Assembly (NCBI GenBank): GCA_024704765.1
Contig: JAKMXF010000117.1
Coordinates: 1 to 21,917, forward strand
Origin: Oopsacas minuta
Lineage: Eukaryota > Porifera > Hexactinellida > Lyssacinosida > Leucopsacidae
DNA length: 21,917 nt
Direction of reading: 5' to 3'
In this document: one piece after another, positions 1 to 8,431 of the stretch
How the letters are laid out: each line of letters opens with the position of its first letter
How positions within the stretch are numbered: the first letter of the stretch is position 1
Position numbers and translations under genes: made by a program
Notes under the pieces: model-generated
Told to the model about the DNA's origin: nothing
Database searches by the model: none
The model's input: the letters and a program-made list of their open reading frames with translations, nothing else

Positions 1-489
1 GATCATTGGGCCACCAAAGTAATGTACACCATATTTTTCGATGCACACGGTCCAGTCTGCCAAATCTGTACTCCTAAGGGGCAAACAGTTACCGGGCACT
101 TTTATGCAACAGTTGTTCTTCCGGAAATCGAAAAACATTATATTGAACGTCGGCCAGCCACGGGTCTTAGAGGAATCAAAATTTTGCATGATAATGCCAG
201 ACCGCACAAATCTAAGGAAGTCAAGGAAAAGATTGCTTCTATAGGTCTTGAGGAATTGGAACATCCACCCTATAGCCCTGACCTAGCACCTTGCGACTTC
301 TGGCTATTCGATGGGCTCAAAAAGCACCTAGCAGGTACAGTTTTTGGAGAACGGATGCAAATTGGAAGGGCCATCCAACGGTACCTCAGAGACATACCAC
401 AAGAAGATTATAAAAAAACATTTTTCAAGTGGATAGAGCGTTTAAAGCTTGTAGTTGAGCACAAGGGAGACTACTTTGAACATTTATAG
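1..489 (+). CDS. mariner (D34D) transposase, C-terminal part, cut by window edge
   Basis: The frame is open from base 1 to the TAG at 487-489, so the start lies outside the window; the Met at 22 is internal. The product is the C-terminal half of a mariner transposase, the enzyme that cuts and pastes its own element at TA sites. The second catalytic Asp is in HDNARPH, and the third is in YSPDLAPCDFWLF with 34 residues between them, which is the mariner D34D signature. The tail FFKWIERLKLVVEHKGDYFEHL-type ending is the normal family C-terminus, cited here only by its key residues KW, ERL and GDYFEH. No stop or frameshift is seen in this part, so it looks younger than the other mariner relics in the window. 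The first Asp (TGDE region) is not in the window, so activity cannot be judged. Confidence 0.9.
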   Translation, partial: DHWATKVMYTIFFDAHGPVCQICTPKGQTVTGHFYATVVLPEIEKHYIERRPATGLRGIKILHDNARPHKSKEVKEKIASIGLEELEHPPYSPDLAPCDFWLFDGLKKHLAGTVFGERMQIGRAIQRYLRDIPQEDYKKTFFKWIERLKLVVEHKGDYFEHL

Positions 490-561
490 TAGCATTTGAG
501 GCTTATCTCACTTATATAATACAAATATTCTAAGAGTTACGAATTAAATGAATACCCTTTG
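1..561 (+). mobile_element. mariner element, right part with 3' terminal inverted repeat
   Basis: The transposase stop at 489 is followed by a short 3' region ending near 557-561 in GAATTAAATGAATACCCTTTG, then TA (562-563). Read inward on the minus strand the end is AGGGTATTCATTTAATTCG, the same layout as the AGGGCATTCAA ends of the mariners further right. The left TIR lies outside the window, so full length and target duplication cannot be checked. The exact terminal base is uncertain by a few positions. Confidence 0.75.
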
Positions 562-1360
562 TATAATGCCTAATTGTGCCATGTGTCAATTGTGGCTGAG
601 TGTTCCAATTCTTTGGCCTTAGAGTGTAAATATTTTCAAAAATAATATTTTTTGATATTTTTTGGACAAAAACATTTATTTATCGCTATTACGAATTGAA
701 ATCTTTGGGTTTTTAATTTCTTGTGAAAACCTATTTATCGCTATTATTAATTTTTATATTTACCAGGACATATTATACTAACAAGTAAGCTTCGCTTTCT
801 AGCGCTCCGCGACGTAACGTTTGAATAACCCTATTATACATAGTATAGATATTGAGTATATATTCATTACATTTAAACCTTAAGAACGACTTAATGTTTT
901 ATAGACCACATTAATCAATCATTCTACTTTATAATCTTAAGTAGCCTTTTGTGAAAGTTGTCTATATTTGCCTGTTTGTCACCGTTGCCATTGGCTATTT
1001 TCGGCATTTTGAGCGCATTACTCGTTTAAATATATTTTCATGCTTACATTTGTATTCCATTAACATTTTATTTAATCTCCGCTGAATAATTAAGGGGTAT
1101 GCATACTCTATTTTTTGAAAATTATCGAAAGTTTTACAAATTTTGGTTTTATTGTATTTTTGGCACATTTTCAATCTCTCTTTCAAATTTCAAACAGCCT
1201 TCTGATATAATTATTGAATTATTTCGTTTCTATATAACTCATTTTCTCAATTTCGATGTAAACTTCATCATAATATTGTTTCGTTTATTGCAAACTTCCT
1301 GGATTATGACTTTGATAACATTTGATAAATATATTTGTTTGTGATAGTATTTTTTTTAAT
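562..1360. other. AT-rich stretch without a supported gene
   Basis: Short open frames occur on both strands here but have AT-driven, low-complexity products (Phe, Ile, Tyr, Leu, Lys) with no recognisable motif. I regard them as chance. The only structured item is the GC-rich block near 789-834, listed separately. Confidence 0.6.
787..834 (-). repeat. probable DNA-transposon terminus, orphan
   Basis: Read on the minus strand from 834 the sequence begins TAGGGTTATTCAAACGTTAC and continues into a GC-rich segment (CGTCGCGGAGCGCTAG). A TAGGGT-ATTCAA start preceded by TA-rich flank resembles mariner-type ends in this window, but the inner part is unlike any of them. No inverted partner was found in the window, so this is a candidate end of an element whose other end is lost or lies to the left of base 1. 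Confidence 0.4.
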
Positions 1361-1530
1361 TTTGTTATGGCCCAGTGGTTGTGCTAGTGACCTCACCACT
1401 ATCATATAGTAAGGGTACCGGGTTCAAACTCCTGGACTGGAAGCCAATCAGAATAATCAACTAACCCAGACTGCAACACTGTGGCAATCTTATTGATACT
1501 TGGTTCAATTCACATTACCTTTCACTAGAA
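1361..1530 (+). mobile_element. tRNA-derived SINE
   Basis: A pol III internal promoter is visible. An A box TGGCCCAGTGG lies at 1368-1378 and a B box GGTTCAAACTCC at 1421-1432, 42 bases apart, as in a tRNA. The B box sits in a stem-loop (CCGGG paired with CCTGG, one G-T pair) with an 8-nt loop instead of 7, so this is not a good functional tRNA. A non-tRNA body follows (from about 1441, AAGCCAATCAGAATAATC onward) to roughly 1530. The combination of a decayed tRNA head and an unrelated tail is the usual SINE layout. The 3' end is not sharply defined and no target duplication was found. Confidence 0.65.
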
Positions 1531-2517
1531 TCTAATATGGTAACGCATTTTCCAAGAATATCTTTTATATTTAAATTTCTTATTTATGTTATGAATGTAC
1601 TCTTCCATCTTGAAACTTTAGTGCGATTTTGTGTTGTATCTATCTTAAGTTTTGCTATTCCATTGTTTGATAGTTCTCTATTGTATGAATTTGTGGTACA
1701 AATTTTAGAGTTCTATTATACACAATTTCTGAAATATTCTGGATTTTGTCCGATAAAACCTCACAATAGATTGACACTATCTGATTGTATGGGTATATAC
1801 CACCACCTAAACTTTGAATATTATTGTGTCAAGATGTTGTGAAACTTTCAGAATGAGAGAGACATTTGTTGCGTAGATGATATGAGTTCTTCTTTATCTC
1901 GATTTTCTAAGAATATCTTTGGCTATATTTTTTCTATGTAGCATTTCCTATATACAAGGTTAATTCAGGAACTCAACGGTTTGGATACATCTAAGGACTT
2001 ACTGCCTAATAGTCGAGCTCGTTTTTCAACTATGACTATGAAAAATTTTATATTTCAAAGTTATATCCTTCGATGTCGTAACGGTATCACAACCAACATT
2101 GACCACAATATTGTTCCATACTGTAAAATGAAATTCCAGCTCGAACACTAGTTAGTTCAATAGATAAGGAACGAATCAGATTCGCATTCTTTAAAAACCT
2201 GTCTTAATTAAATGAAAGTTTGGTACTCGTTGTCATAGTCTATGTCGTATGCATCGTGCATAGCTCGGATATTATTGGTGTTGAATATGCGTTGAATTCT
2301 ATAGTTTGGAAACCTCTATCGTAATATACATCTGTAGCAAATTCAATTACCATATTAGATAGATAACGGATGTTTGTTATTAAATATTCAATTGAATACA
2401 ATTATAATATTAATTTAATTTAATTAATTAATTAATCCTTATATAGCAGTTGGCTAGGAATATGAAATTGAAACAATTTATTGTTTGCTAATTAGTCTGC
2501 TGAATAATTGATATATC
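1531..2517. other. AT-rich stretch without a supported gene
   Basis: A 101-residue open frame (1537-1842, plus) is hydrophobic and aromatic, lacks any known motif and looks like AT-rich chance reading. A run of TTAA/ATTAATTA simple sequence sits near 2400-2440. I see no splice-framed exon and no transposon end here. Confidence 0.55.
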
Positions 2518-2521
2518 AAAA

Positions 2522-2587
2522 GTATACACAAGAATGTAAGATATTGTATGGTATACACAAGAATGTAGAGATTTAAGATATTGTGTG
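2522..2587. repeat. imperfect tandem duplication, about 30 bp, two copies
   Basis: The unit GTATACACAAGAATGTA followed by AGATATTGTRTG occurs at 2522-2550 and again at 2551-2587; the second copy carries a short insertion (GAGATTTA). It is a local duplication, probably from replication slippage. Confidence 0.7.
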
Positions 2588-2594
2588 GACTGTT

Positions 2595-2752
2595 AGGTAT
2601 TAATCCATCGTGTTTAAATCCAAGAAATTTCTTGAAAACTTCAATTGTTCTAACTATTGTGGCAGATGGAGCAGAATGCTTAAATTCTCGGTAATTCTTT
2701 ATTAGAAAAAGACAGTGTTTCATCCAGGCCTTGGTAAGGAGGTGCAAATGCA
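2595..2752 (-). other. coding-like stretch of unknown origin
   Basis: The minus strand reads about 53 residues with mixed, non-low-complexity composition, including KAWMKHCLFLIKNYREF near the start and VFKKFLGFKHDG in the middle. It then degenerates into an AT-rich hydrophobic tail over the tandem duplication. I do not recognise the family. It could be a transposase relic, a host exon or chance. No convincing acceptor or donor frames it. The better amino-acid balance than surrounding frames is the only reason to list it. Confidence 0.2.
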
Positions 2753-2753
2753 C

Positions 2754-3204
2754 CCAAAATACACCGTGAGAATCATTATTATCGTTTTATTAGTTCCATT
2801 AATAATAAATGATTTACATTCGTTCTTACATAAAGCTATTTTGAACTTCTTTTCTATTTTGATCAGAAAAATTCTAAACAAAATAATGCACTGCAATACT
2901 AAATACAAATGATGATAATCTATACAATTACACGCAATAGATAGTTTTGCCATTCTTGTGGGAGGGTCTCCGTCCTCAGTCAGTAACAGCAAGAGCCAAT
3001 AAATATTGTCTTAAAAGTGCTTTGAAACATTTTGTCGTGCCGACTATAGTATAGTATAGTGGGCCAGCAATGAAATCACTATTTGTGTTATTTGTGTGCA
3101 GCTCTTATTTGGAGGTCCCCTAATGGCATGAACAATATATGACTTCCGTCCGCGCGTTCATGCGAAATCTAGCTGTCCGATTAACATGAAAATCGGTACA
3201 CATA
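2754..3204. other. intergenic stretch with a probable repeat fragment at about 3100-3202
   Basis: Most of this stretch is AT-rich and empty. From about 3100 to 3202 the composition changes (CTTCCGTCCGCGCGTTCATG, then GTCCGATTAACATGAAAATC), which reads like a fragment of a dispersed repeat. It ends exactly where the pogo terminus at 3205 begins after a TA. I cannot name the repeat. A short TATAG iteration lies at 3046-3060. Confidence 0.35.
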
Positions 3205-3262
3205 CAGTGGAGTCTCCCAAAACGGACACTCCCAAAAGCGGACAATACCTCTACAACGGAAA
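3205..3262 (+). mobile_element. pogo/Tigger-type left terminus, orphan
   Basis: The sequence starts CAGTGGAGTCTCCCAAAACG immediately after TA (3203-3204) and contains the internal duplication CTCCCAAAA-CGGACA twice. CAGTG-type ends flanked by TA, with repeated CGGACA-like motifs, are characteristic of pogo/Tigger elements. No matching right end (CCACTG-TA) is visible downstream. The terminus belongs to a different subfamily from the pogo at 16566-19157, whose ends read CAGTGCTTTCTCG. Confidence 0.6.
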
Positions 3263-3320
3263 AGCTCTTGGAACGAAATATGTTAATATTACATGTAATT
3301 AATTCTTATCAACAGACATA

Positions 3321-4334
3321 GGGTCAAATACATATGTATGTGTATTTGAAAGTATTGAAATACTTTTTTTCAAGTATTTGTATTGTATTTGTATCTTAAC
3401 TTTCTCTAAATGAGAGTACTTATATTTGTATTTAAATACTTTACAAATACGATCAAATATTTATTATACTCCCATAATAAATTCCAGTTATTCTTGTATA
3501 GGTAGATGAAAATTAGGCAATAATATACATCAGAGGTCCCCAACCTACGGCCCGCGTTCCCAAAAGTTCTGGCCCGCCAAACCCTAGCTCCAATTTGCCT
3601 ACTCTTATGTATTCGCTTACTACTAACAAATTAGTGCCACTTTGCCAACTCAATGAAGCGTATTAATTAACACCTTTTTTTGATTACTGCAACAGTCAAT
3701 ATATAATTTTGGCTTGCCTATATGTATTCTCTAATACTATTCATATATTGTGTAATCTCTTGTTTACTGTCTAGTTTAACGAATGCCTACATATATACGT
3801 AGTTTCTCATTAACATGTTAGTAAAGTGTAGTATTAGTTCAATGCTAGTTACTAAGAAATGTGTGAAGTAGTCCTAATTGCTTACTCTTAGGACATAAGA
3901 CATAGGGTATAAAAGAGAAGTTTGGCCCGCCTGACTCACATATTACTAGGAACTGGCACTTGGTTCTAAAAGGTTGGGGACCGCTGATGTACATAGTAGA
4001 ATATTATCCAGCTACATGGTAGTCATTAGGTGATAGTATAGTATTGGTTTTTTTCATAGTTAGATTATGTATAAATGTGAATTGTATATTCATCATCATT
4101 GGTTTATTAATTAGAGACGGGTACGGGGGGATGAGAATTTTGTTAATATGATAACCATGGTCTGGGCAGAACATATTATAATTTGCATCGGTTTTGGCTA
4201 ATTGTATTTGCATTTGTAATTAATTACATTCCAAAGTATTTATATTTCTATTAAAAATATTGTCATTTAAGAGTATTTGTATTTGAGACTTTCATAAGAA
4301 TTTGTAGTTAAATTGTTTTCAAGGTTTTTGACCC
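3321..4334. mobile_element. candidate TIR element GGGTCAAA...TTTGACCC, interrupted by a hAT
   Basis: GGGTCAAA at 3321-3328 faces its inverted copy within TTTTTGACCC ending at 4334. Both arms are rich in GTATTTG/CAAATAC words (3330-3450 and about 4195-4315), which otherwise are not frequent in the window. If this is one element, removing the nested hAT (3531-3986) and one target copy leaves about 550 bp, the size of a non-autonomous element. The termini match over only about 8 bp and I found no convincing target duplication, so this remains a candidate. Confidence 0.4.
3531..3986. mobile_element. non-autonomous hAT element (Charlie-like ends) with 8-bp target duplication
   Basis: The left end CAGAGGTCCCCAACC faces the right end GGTTGGGGACCGCTG, an inverted pair with a single mismatch. 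The flanks are ATATACAT (3523-3530) and ATGTACAT (3987-3994), an 8-bp duplication matching at 7 of 8 positions, which is the hAT hallmark. The subterminal GGCCCGC / GGCCCGCC segments are also typical of this hAT group. At 456 bp with no transposase frame, it must have been moved by an enzyme made elsewhere. Confidence 0.87.
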
Positions 4335-4429
4335 GATGTTTGATGATTTATCATATTTCGCACCTTTCGCATATTTTCTAAATCATGCTAGAGATTTCGT
4401 TCTAACTGCTAGTAAGGACTAATCCGGTA

Positions 4430-4457
4430 CTAGGGCGTTCAATAAGTCTTGCGGGTG
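4430..4457 (+). repeat. mariner copy A left TIR
   Basis: About 28 bp, inverted relative to 5734-5761, with shared core GGGC-TTCAA-AAG-CTTGCGGGT. It is the end that copy B has lost. Confidence 0.85.
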
Positions 4458-4507
4458 ATATCATAGAATATGATATAAACACTATACACACTAATTCATT
4501 ATATTAT

Positions 4508-5572
4508 TTATTCAAAGTAATCCCCTCCTGCAGATACACAAAGTTTCAACCTTTCCGCCCACTTCTAAAACACATTTCTGTACTCTTCTTCGGGGATGGA
4601 TTTGAAGTACTGGTACAGGCCCGTTCCGAGTGCTTGTAATGTGTTAAAATCTTTGCCTTGAAGGTAGATTTTGAGCTTGGGGAATAGCCAAAATCACACG
4701 GAGCTAGGTCTGGTGAGTATGGTGGACGGGGAAGTAATTCTAACCCTTCTACATCCAAGAAATTTTTGGTAAGCTTAGCTGTATGGGAACTGGCGTTATC
4801 AATTAAAATCTTCATTCCTCGAGTTCCGGTTTTTGGGCGGTACTTTTCTATATCTTTTATCAAATTTGGAAGCACTTGCTCTGGAAAGAAAGTAGCAGTA
4901 ACAGCCTTGCCACTCTTACAAGGTAATTGCAAGACAATTCCATGACTACTGAAGAAGATGGTATACATAATCTTAGGTATTCTGAAGTCGGGCATAGGAA
5001 TTTTGGCCGGTTGTTCGTCGCCCCTCACCCATGATCGCTTCTTATACTTGCTATATGGTGCTGAATAGTACACCCACGTCTCGTCACCAGTAATAATCTC
5101 TGTTAGGCGTCTTGAAGCGCAGTTCTCATAAGTTTCCAAGAGTTTCTTGGCAATATTCAGTCGTGCCAACCTTTGATTCTCATTGAGCTTATGTGGGACC
5201 CATTTCCCACAAATCGAACGGTAGCCAAGCTCAGTCGTCAGAATTGTATGAATACTGCCGGTGAAATCTCCATTCTTGTTCTAACTGATTGACAGTAATG
5301 CACTTGTCTTCCATGACCATACTTTCAATCAGTGCGATATTCTCTGAAGTGGTGGCGGATACCTGTTTTCCAGATCGAGGTAAATCTGTGACATCAGCAT
5401 TATCAGATCTAAAACGGGCAGCCCATCACTCTACATTAGATCTGGGAGGGCAATCCACGCACAATACCTCTTGTAGCTCACTGAAGATCTGTACGGGCTG
5501 GATCTTGAGTTTTGTACAAAACTCTATGTAAGCTCGGCATTTGAGGTTGAAATTATCATCTTTTGGAGCCAT
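4508..5572 (-). pseudogene. mariner D34D transposase, copy A, inactivated
   Basis: The start ATG (5570-5572) opens a mariner N-terminus (MAPKDDNFNLKCRAYIEFC), and the family-typical end GGDYFE then TAA is at 4508-4510. The span equals about 355 codons, normal for mariner. Catalytic parts are visible: TGDETWVY (first Asp), LIDNASSH (second Asp) and YSPDLAPCDF (third Asp), with 34 residues between the last two. Three lesions are present. A TGA at 5426-5428 lies just before a conserved Trp, probably an old CGA changed at a CpG. A frameshift lies near 5265-5285, before GSIHTIL in the helix-turn-helix region. One T is missing in the run after the third Asp (plus-strand AAAA at 4690-4693), which turns the expected FWLF into FGYS. 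The longest surviving frame is 4546-5169. Confidence 0.92.
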
Positions 5573-5733
5573 AAATTGAACAGTAGGTATGAATTGACAA
5601 CAAGTAATTATCTCAATAAATCATAATTTGTATTGAATAAGGTTAAAACTTTCAGTATATGGAGTTTAACTATATGGGCTTATAATATATAAAAGTTAGA
5701 TATATTACTTGACTAATTCCTAAGATATATCAT

Positions 5734-5761
5734 GACCCGCAAGGCTTGTTGAATGCCCTGA
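5734..5761 (-). repeat. mariner copy A right TIR
   Basis: Inverted partner of 4430-4457. It lies at the 5' side of the minus-strand transposase and is followed by the TA at 5762-5763. Confidence 0.85.
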
Positions 5762-5763
5762 TA

Positions 5764-7387
5764 TGCGGATACCAATTTTAATTTTTTTAAATCCTTAAAT
5801 CAGTGAATAATCATATAATTAGTCCTATTCTCACAACTTTTAACACCTATTTTAAATTATTGGCAAATATGTTGTTTCAAAAGTAATACAAGGGGTAATT
5901 GTATGATAATCATTTTGGATTCTAGCAATAGGATTTGTGGATCAAACAGGAAGTTAAGTAGGGGACTAATAATTTTTGATCCCCGAAAATATTTCTCTGA
6001 TCCAGAATCCCAAAATCTGTCGGGGTCTGTTGCGTTGCGGCACTCTACGGTGGGGTCAGGGAGGCGTGCTCCTCCTGCAAAGATCGAAACACAGCCCTAA
6101 GATGACCTACCAGTATGTCTGCTGGACATTTATTCTATATTTCTTTATCCTTTCTCCGTTACCCAACCGAAACTTTTTTTCCGAATTGTATTTGGTTTTT
6201 CGTAAATTTTATACTAGGAGCAAAATCGTAGTAAGTGGTTACATAGAGTATACGTAGGTATTAATAAACCTTAACAAACTAGTGCACATTCACTATACTA
6301 TGAAAAATGTAGATATCCTGGATAATTTGATGAAATTTGAAACGGGAATAACTCGATAAGTAAACTGTTTGGGTAATACTTACACTCGATGAAGTCTAGT
6401 TGATACCAGGACTGACACATTGTGAAGTAGTTGCTTGATAAATCTTAGGTAAATTTCAATACAGAACTTATCCTCAACGATTTTGATACAATAAAATTCA
6501 CAAATCTTGGCGAGTTTTCTAGCCTCCTGCAAGTATTCAGAGACCTACGTTTTTACCTTCCCGTTGACAGTCTACACATCTATGTTAGTATATTTGCATT
6601 TGCTCTCTCTGTCTATTTGTTCATTGTCTACGAAAGGATTTATGATATGCAATTTTGAATTTGAATTTCACAATTCCTATCAGCGCATAACTATGTACCC
6701 CATTAATATATTGGAACTATCCTGAATCCGATTTTCACACTTGAATTGATCAATCTCCTCATATGGCTGAATTTGTACACGGAAAGGAATACTTGATACC
6801 CCCTTAACTACAAATATATTCCTATGTTCTTCTAAATCATTTGTTTAGGAGAAACTCCTCCATCGACCTTATCATATATAAGTGCAATGCAAAATCCATC
6901 GTTAAATGCAGCATATACTCACAAATGCAAATCTTGCAATAGTGCTAGATGCCCTTGACGCTGGAGATGCTATATGGCTTTTGATTAGTAATCTCCGCAC
7001 TTCGTTACTCGTGTATTAAGAAATTCTGAAATTTTCGATATTTTTGTACAGTCATGGTGACATCATAATCCCATGATGAGTTAGCTTTTGGTCAAACTCA
7101 TGATATCATGACATTCTTCCCATTGTGAGGTTCCTGTGATATAATTTCAATCTTCTATCACTTGTATTGGTTGAGCAGTGGTTGATAATGTGATTTTTCA
7201 AAATCCGAAAAGGTGACAATTACTTCATCATTTCATCATAGGTGTGTCCAAGACTCGGACTTATCTGAGCCATGGCCAGAATACCCCAATATACCAAAAA
7301 TCAGCCCAGGGGACTCCAGTTTCTTCAATCAATTCTGGACATATATATATACACATATAGATTAATTGCATTTAATAGGGGCGCATG
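5764..7387. other. long stretch without a supported gene
   Basis: The several short open frames here have low-complexity products without motifs. One short GC-richer island near 6010-6105 (GGGGTCTGTTGCGTTGCGGC) stands out from the AT-rich surroundings, but I cannot assign it to any gene or element. No transposon ends or tRNA-like boxes were recognised between 6110 and 7387. Confidence 0.5.
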
Positions 7388-7526
7388 CAATAGGTCGAAT
7401 TCCTTGTGTTGGCATTAGATAGAATTTTGATGTTGTCGATAGATCAAATTCTATTTTAGCTATGTTGACGATAGATTGAATTCGATTTTAGCTATGTTGT
7501 CGTTAGATCGAATATATTTAGCTTTA
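7388..7526. repeat. minisatellite-like tandem repeat, about 32-bp unit
   Basis: The clearest units run ATAGATYGAATTC then TTTTAGCTATGTTGTCG with a period of 32 bases (TTTTAGCTATG at 7454 and 7486). Shorter, more diverged units precede them back to about 7388 (ATAGGTCGAATTC, ATTAGATAGAATTTTG). About four to five units in total are recognisable, with divergence increasing to the left. No coding role is apparent. Confidence 0.75.
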
Positions 7527-8263
7527 AATATCACTTTTTGAAGGCCATTTCCTATTTGGATGAACAGGAATGCTTCCCTAAATTCTAGAATAACCTAAAC
7601 AAACGTTATAAAACCAAAAACTACAGCGATCAGACATTTTGCAAAGTTTTTTAATAAATGAAATCTCCCAGGCCCATAAGGTAGTGAACTAAATTCTAAT
7701 CCCATCCCAATGGTACGGGTTTATAATTAATACAATCATTCCACACCCATTACAAATTTCAAGATTTTGTTCTTACTGGAACCCTCAATCAATTCCGAAT
7801 ATGACAAATACTATTGTGTTGCAGTGCTTTATACCTACAAGATTAACATATTAATTTGACATATTTACAGTGTATCTAAGGCATACTTGCCAACCTTAGT
7901 TGAGAAATATGAGGCACTGAGGCTACTAATTTAATTGGACATCGCGGGGCGTAGCATATTTGTATTAGGCTGGACTGCAAATTTCCAGATAATTATGGGT
8001 TTAGCAAGTTTTGGCGAAACATTGACTTGATCGGCTCTCAAGAGATATCCAAAATTTCGGATGTCCAGCAACAAACTGAACAGTTGGCAACTATCCTTTG
8101 GTGTATTTCTTGCAATTAATTTGCCACTATTATGTTCTTTCCTGATTTCCGTTTCATTACATTATACTCTGAACTTGTTTTATAGTTATATTAGAAATCT
8201 TCAGCATCTATTCATAATTGTGTTTTATCAACTTACATTGATTGCTACTTTTCCTTTATTTAG
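7527..8263. other. non-coding stretch, probably intronic next to the exon at 8264
   Basis: I see no transposon end or RNA gene here. An ATG-led frame starting at 8061 runs open into the exon at 8264, but its first part is hydrophobic and AT-driven. It ends at a good acceptor (TTTATTTAG at 8255-8263), so I read that part as intron rather than protein. Confidence 0.5.
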
Positions 8264-8431
8264 AAATGTTCGTCAAGATTTTGCTCTTCAAGAAGCTTTA
8301 TCAATATTTGGTGCAGACTTTGACTTCAATGAATTAGAGCAGTCTCTAGAATACTCTACGGTCAATTCTGTCTTAGAGGATGATAATGTAAACTCTTCTT
8401 GTGAAGATGATGATTTATCCCTTTCACAAAG
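8264..8431 (+). CDS. probable internal exon of an Spt6-like transcription elongation factor
   Basis: This 168-base stretch encodes 55-56 residues with balanced, acidic composition: ALQEALSIFGADFDFNELEQ, then a Glu/Asp/Ser-rich segment ending SCEDDDLSLSQ. Spt6 proteins of animals carry an acidic N-terminal region with an ALQEA-x2-IFG-x-DFD-x2-E segment, and the match here is close. Spt6 is a nuclear histone chaperone that travels with RNA polymerase II. A pyrimidine-rich acceptor ending TTTAG (to 8263) and a donor CAAAG|GTATTG (8427-8437) bracket the segment. Both junctions fall in phase 2 and the length is a multiple of three, as expected for an internal exon. Neighbouring exons were not found, so this could be a lone exon between long introns, an exon of another acidic protein, or a decayed copy. 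Confidence 0.5.

Larger units (their letters stand above)
4430..5761 (-). mobile_element. mariner element copy A, complete, 1332 bp
   Basis: Both ends are present. The left end is CTAGGGCGTTCAATAAGTCT and the right end, on the minus strand, is TCAGGGCATTCAACAAGCCT. Similarity continues through TTGCGGGT for about 28 bp. Each end is flanked by TA (4428-4429 and 5762-5763), the mariner target. Total length is as expected for a full-length mariner. The transposase is on the minus strand and is inactivated. A second copy of the same family lies at 14636-15916. Confidence 0.92.

Noticed and set aside
995-1344. Overlapping frames on both strands.
   Set aside because: Low-complexity AT-derived products with no motif on either strand.
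1537-1842. 101-residue plus-strand frame that could be a membrane protein.
   Set aside because: Phe/Leu/Ile/Tyr-rich composition is what random AT-rich DNA gives; no motif, no splice or promoter support.
5289-5531. Plus-strand 80-residue frame within mariner copy A.
   Set aside because: It is the antisense of the transposase N-terminal region, and recurs in copy B for the same reason.
7165-7195. A-box-like TGGTTGAGCAGTGG suggesting a second SINE or tRNA.
   Set aside because: No B box at an appropriate distance and no cloverleaf.
8061-8263. ATG-led hydrophobic N-terminal extension joined to the Spt6-like segment as one 125-residue protein.
   Set aside because: The first 67 residues are AT-driven and hydrophobic, and a clear acceptor precedes the acidic segment, so intron read-through is the better explanation.
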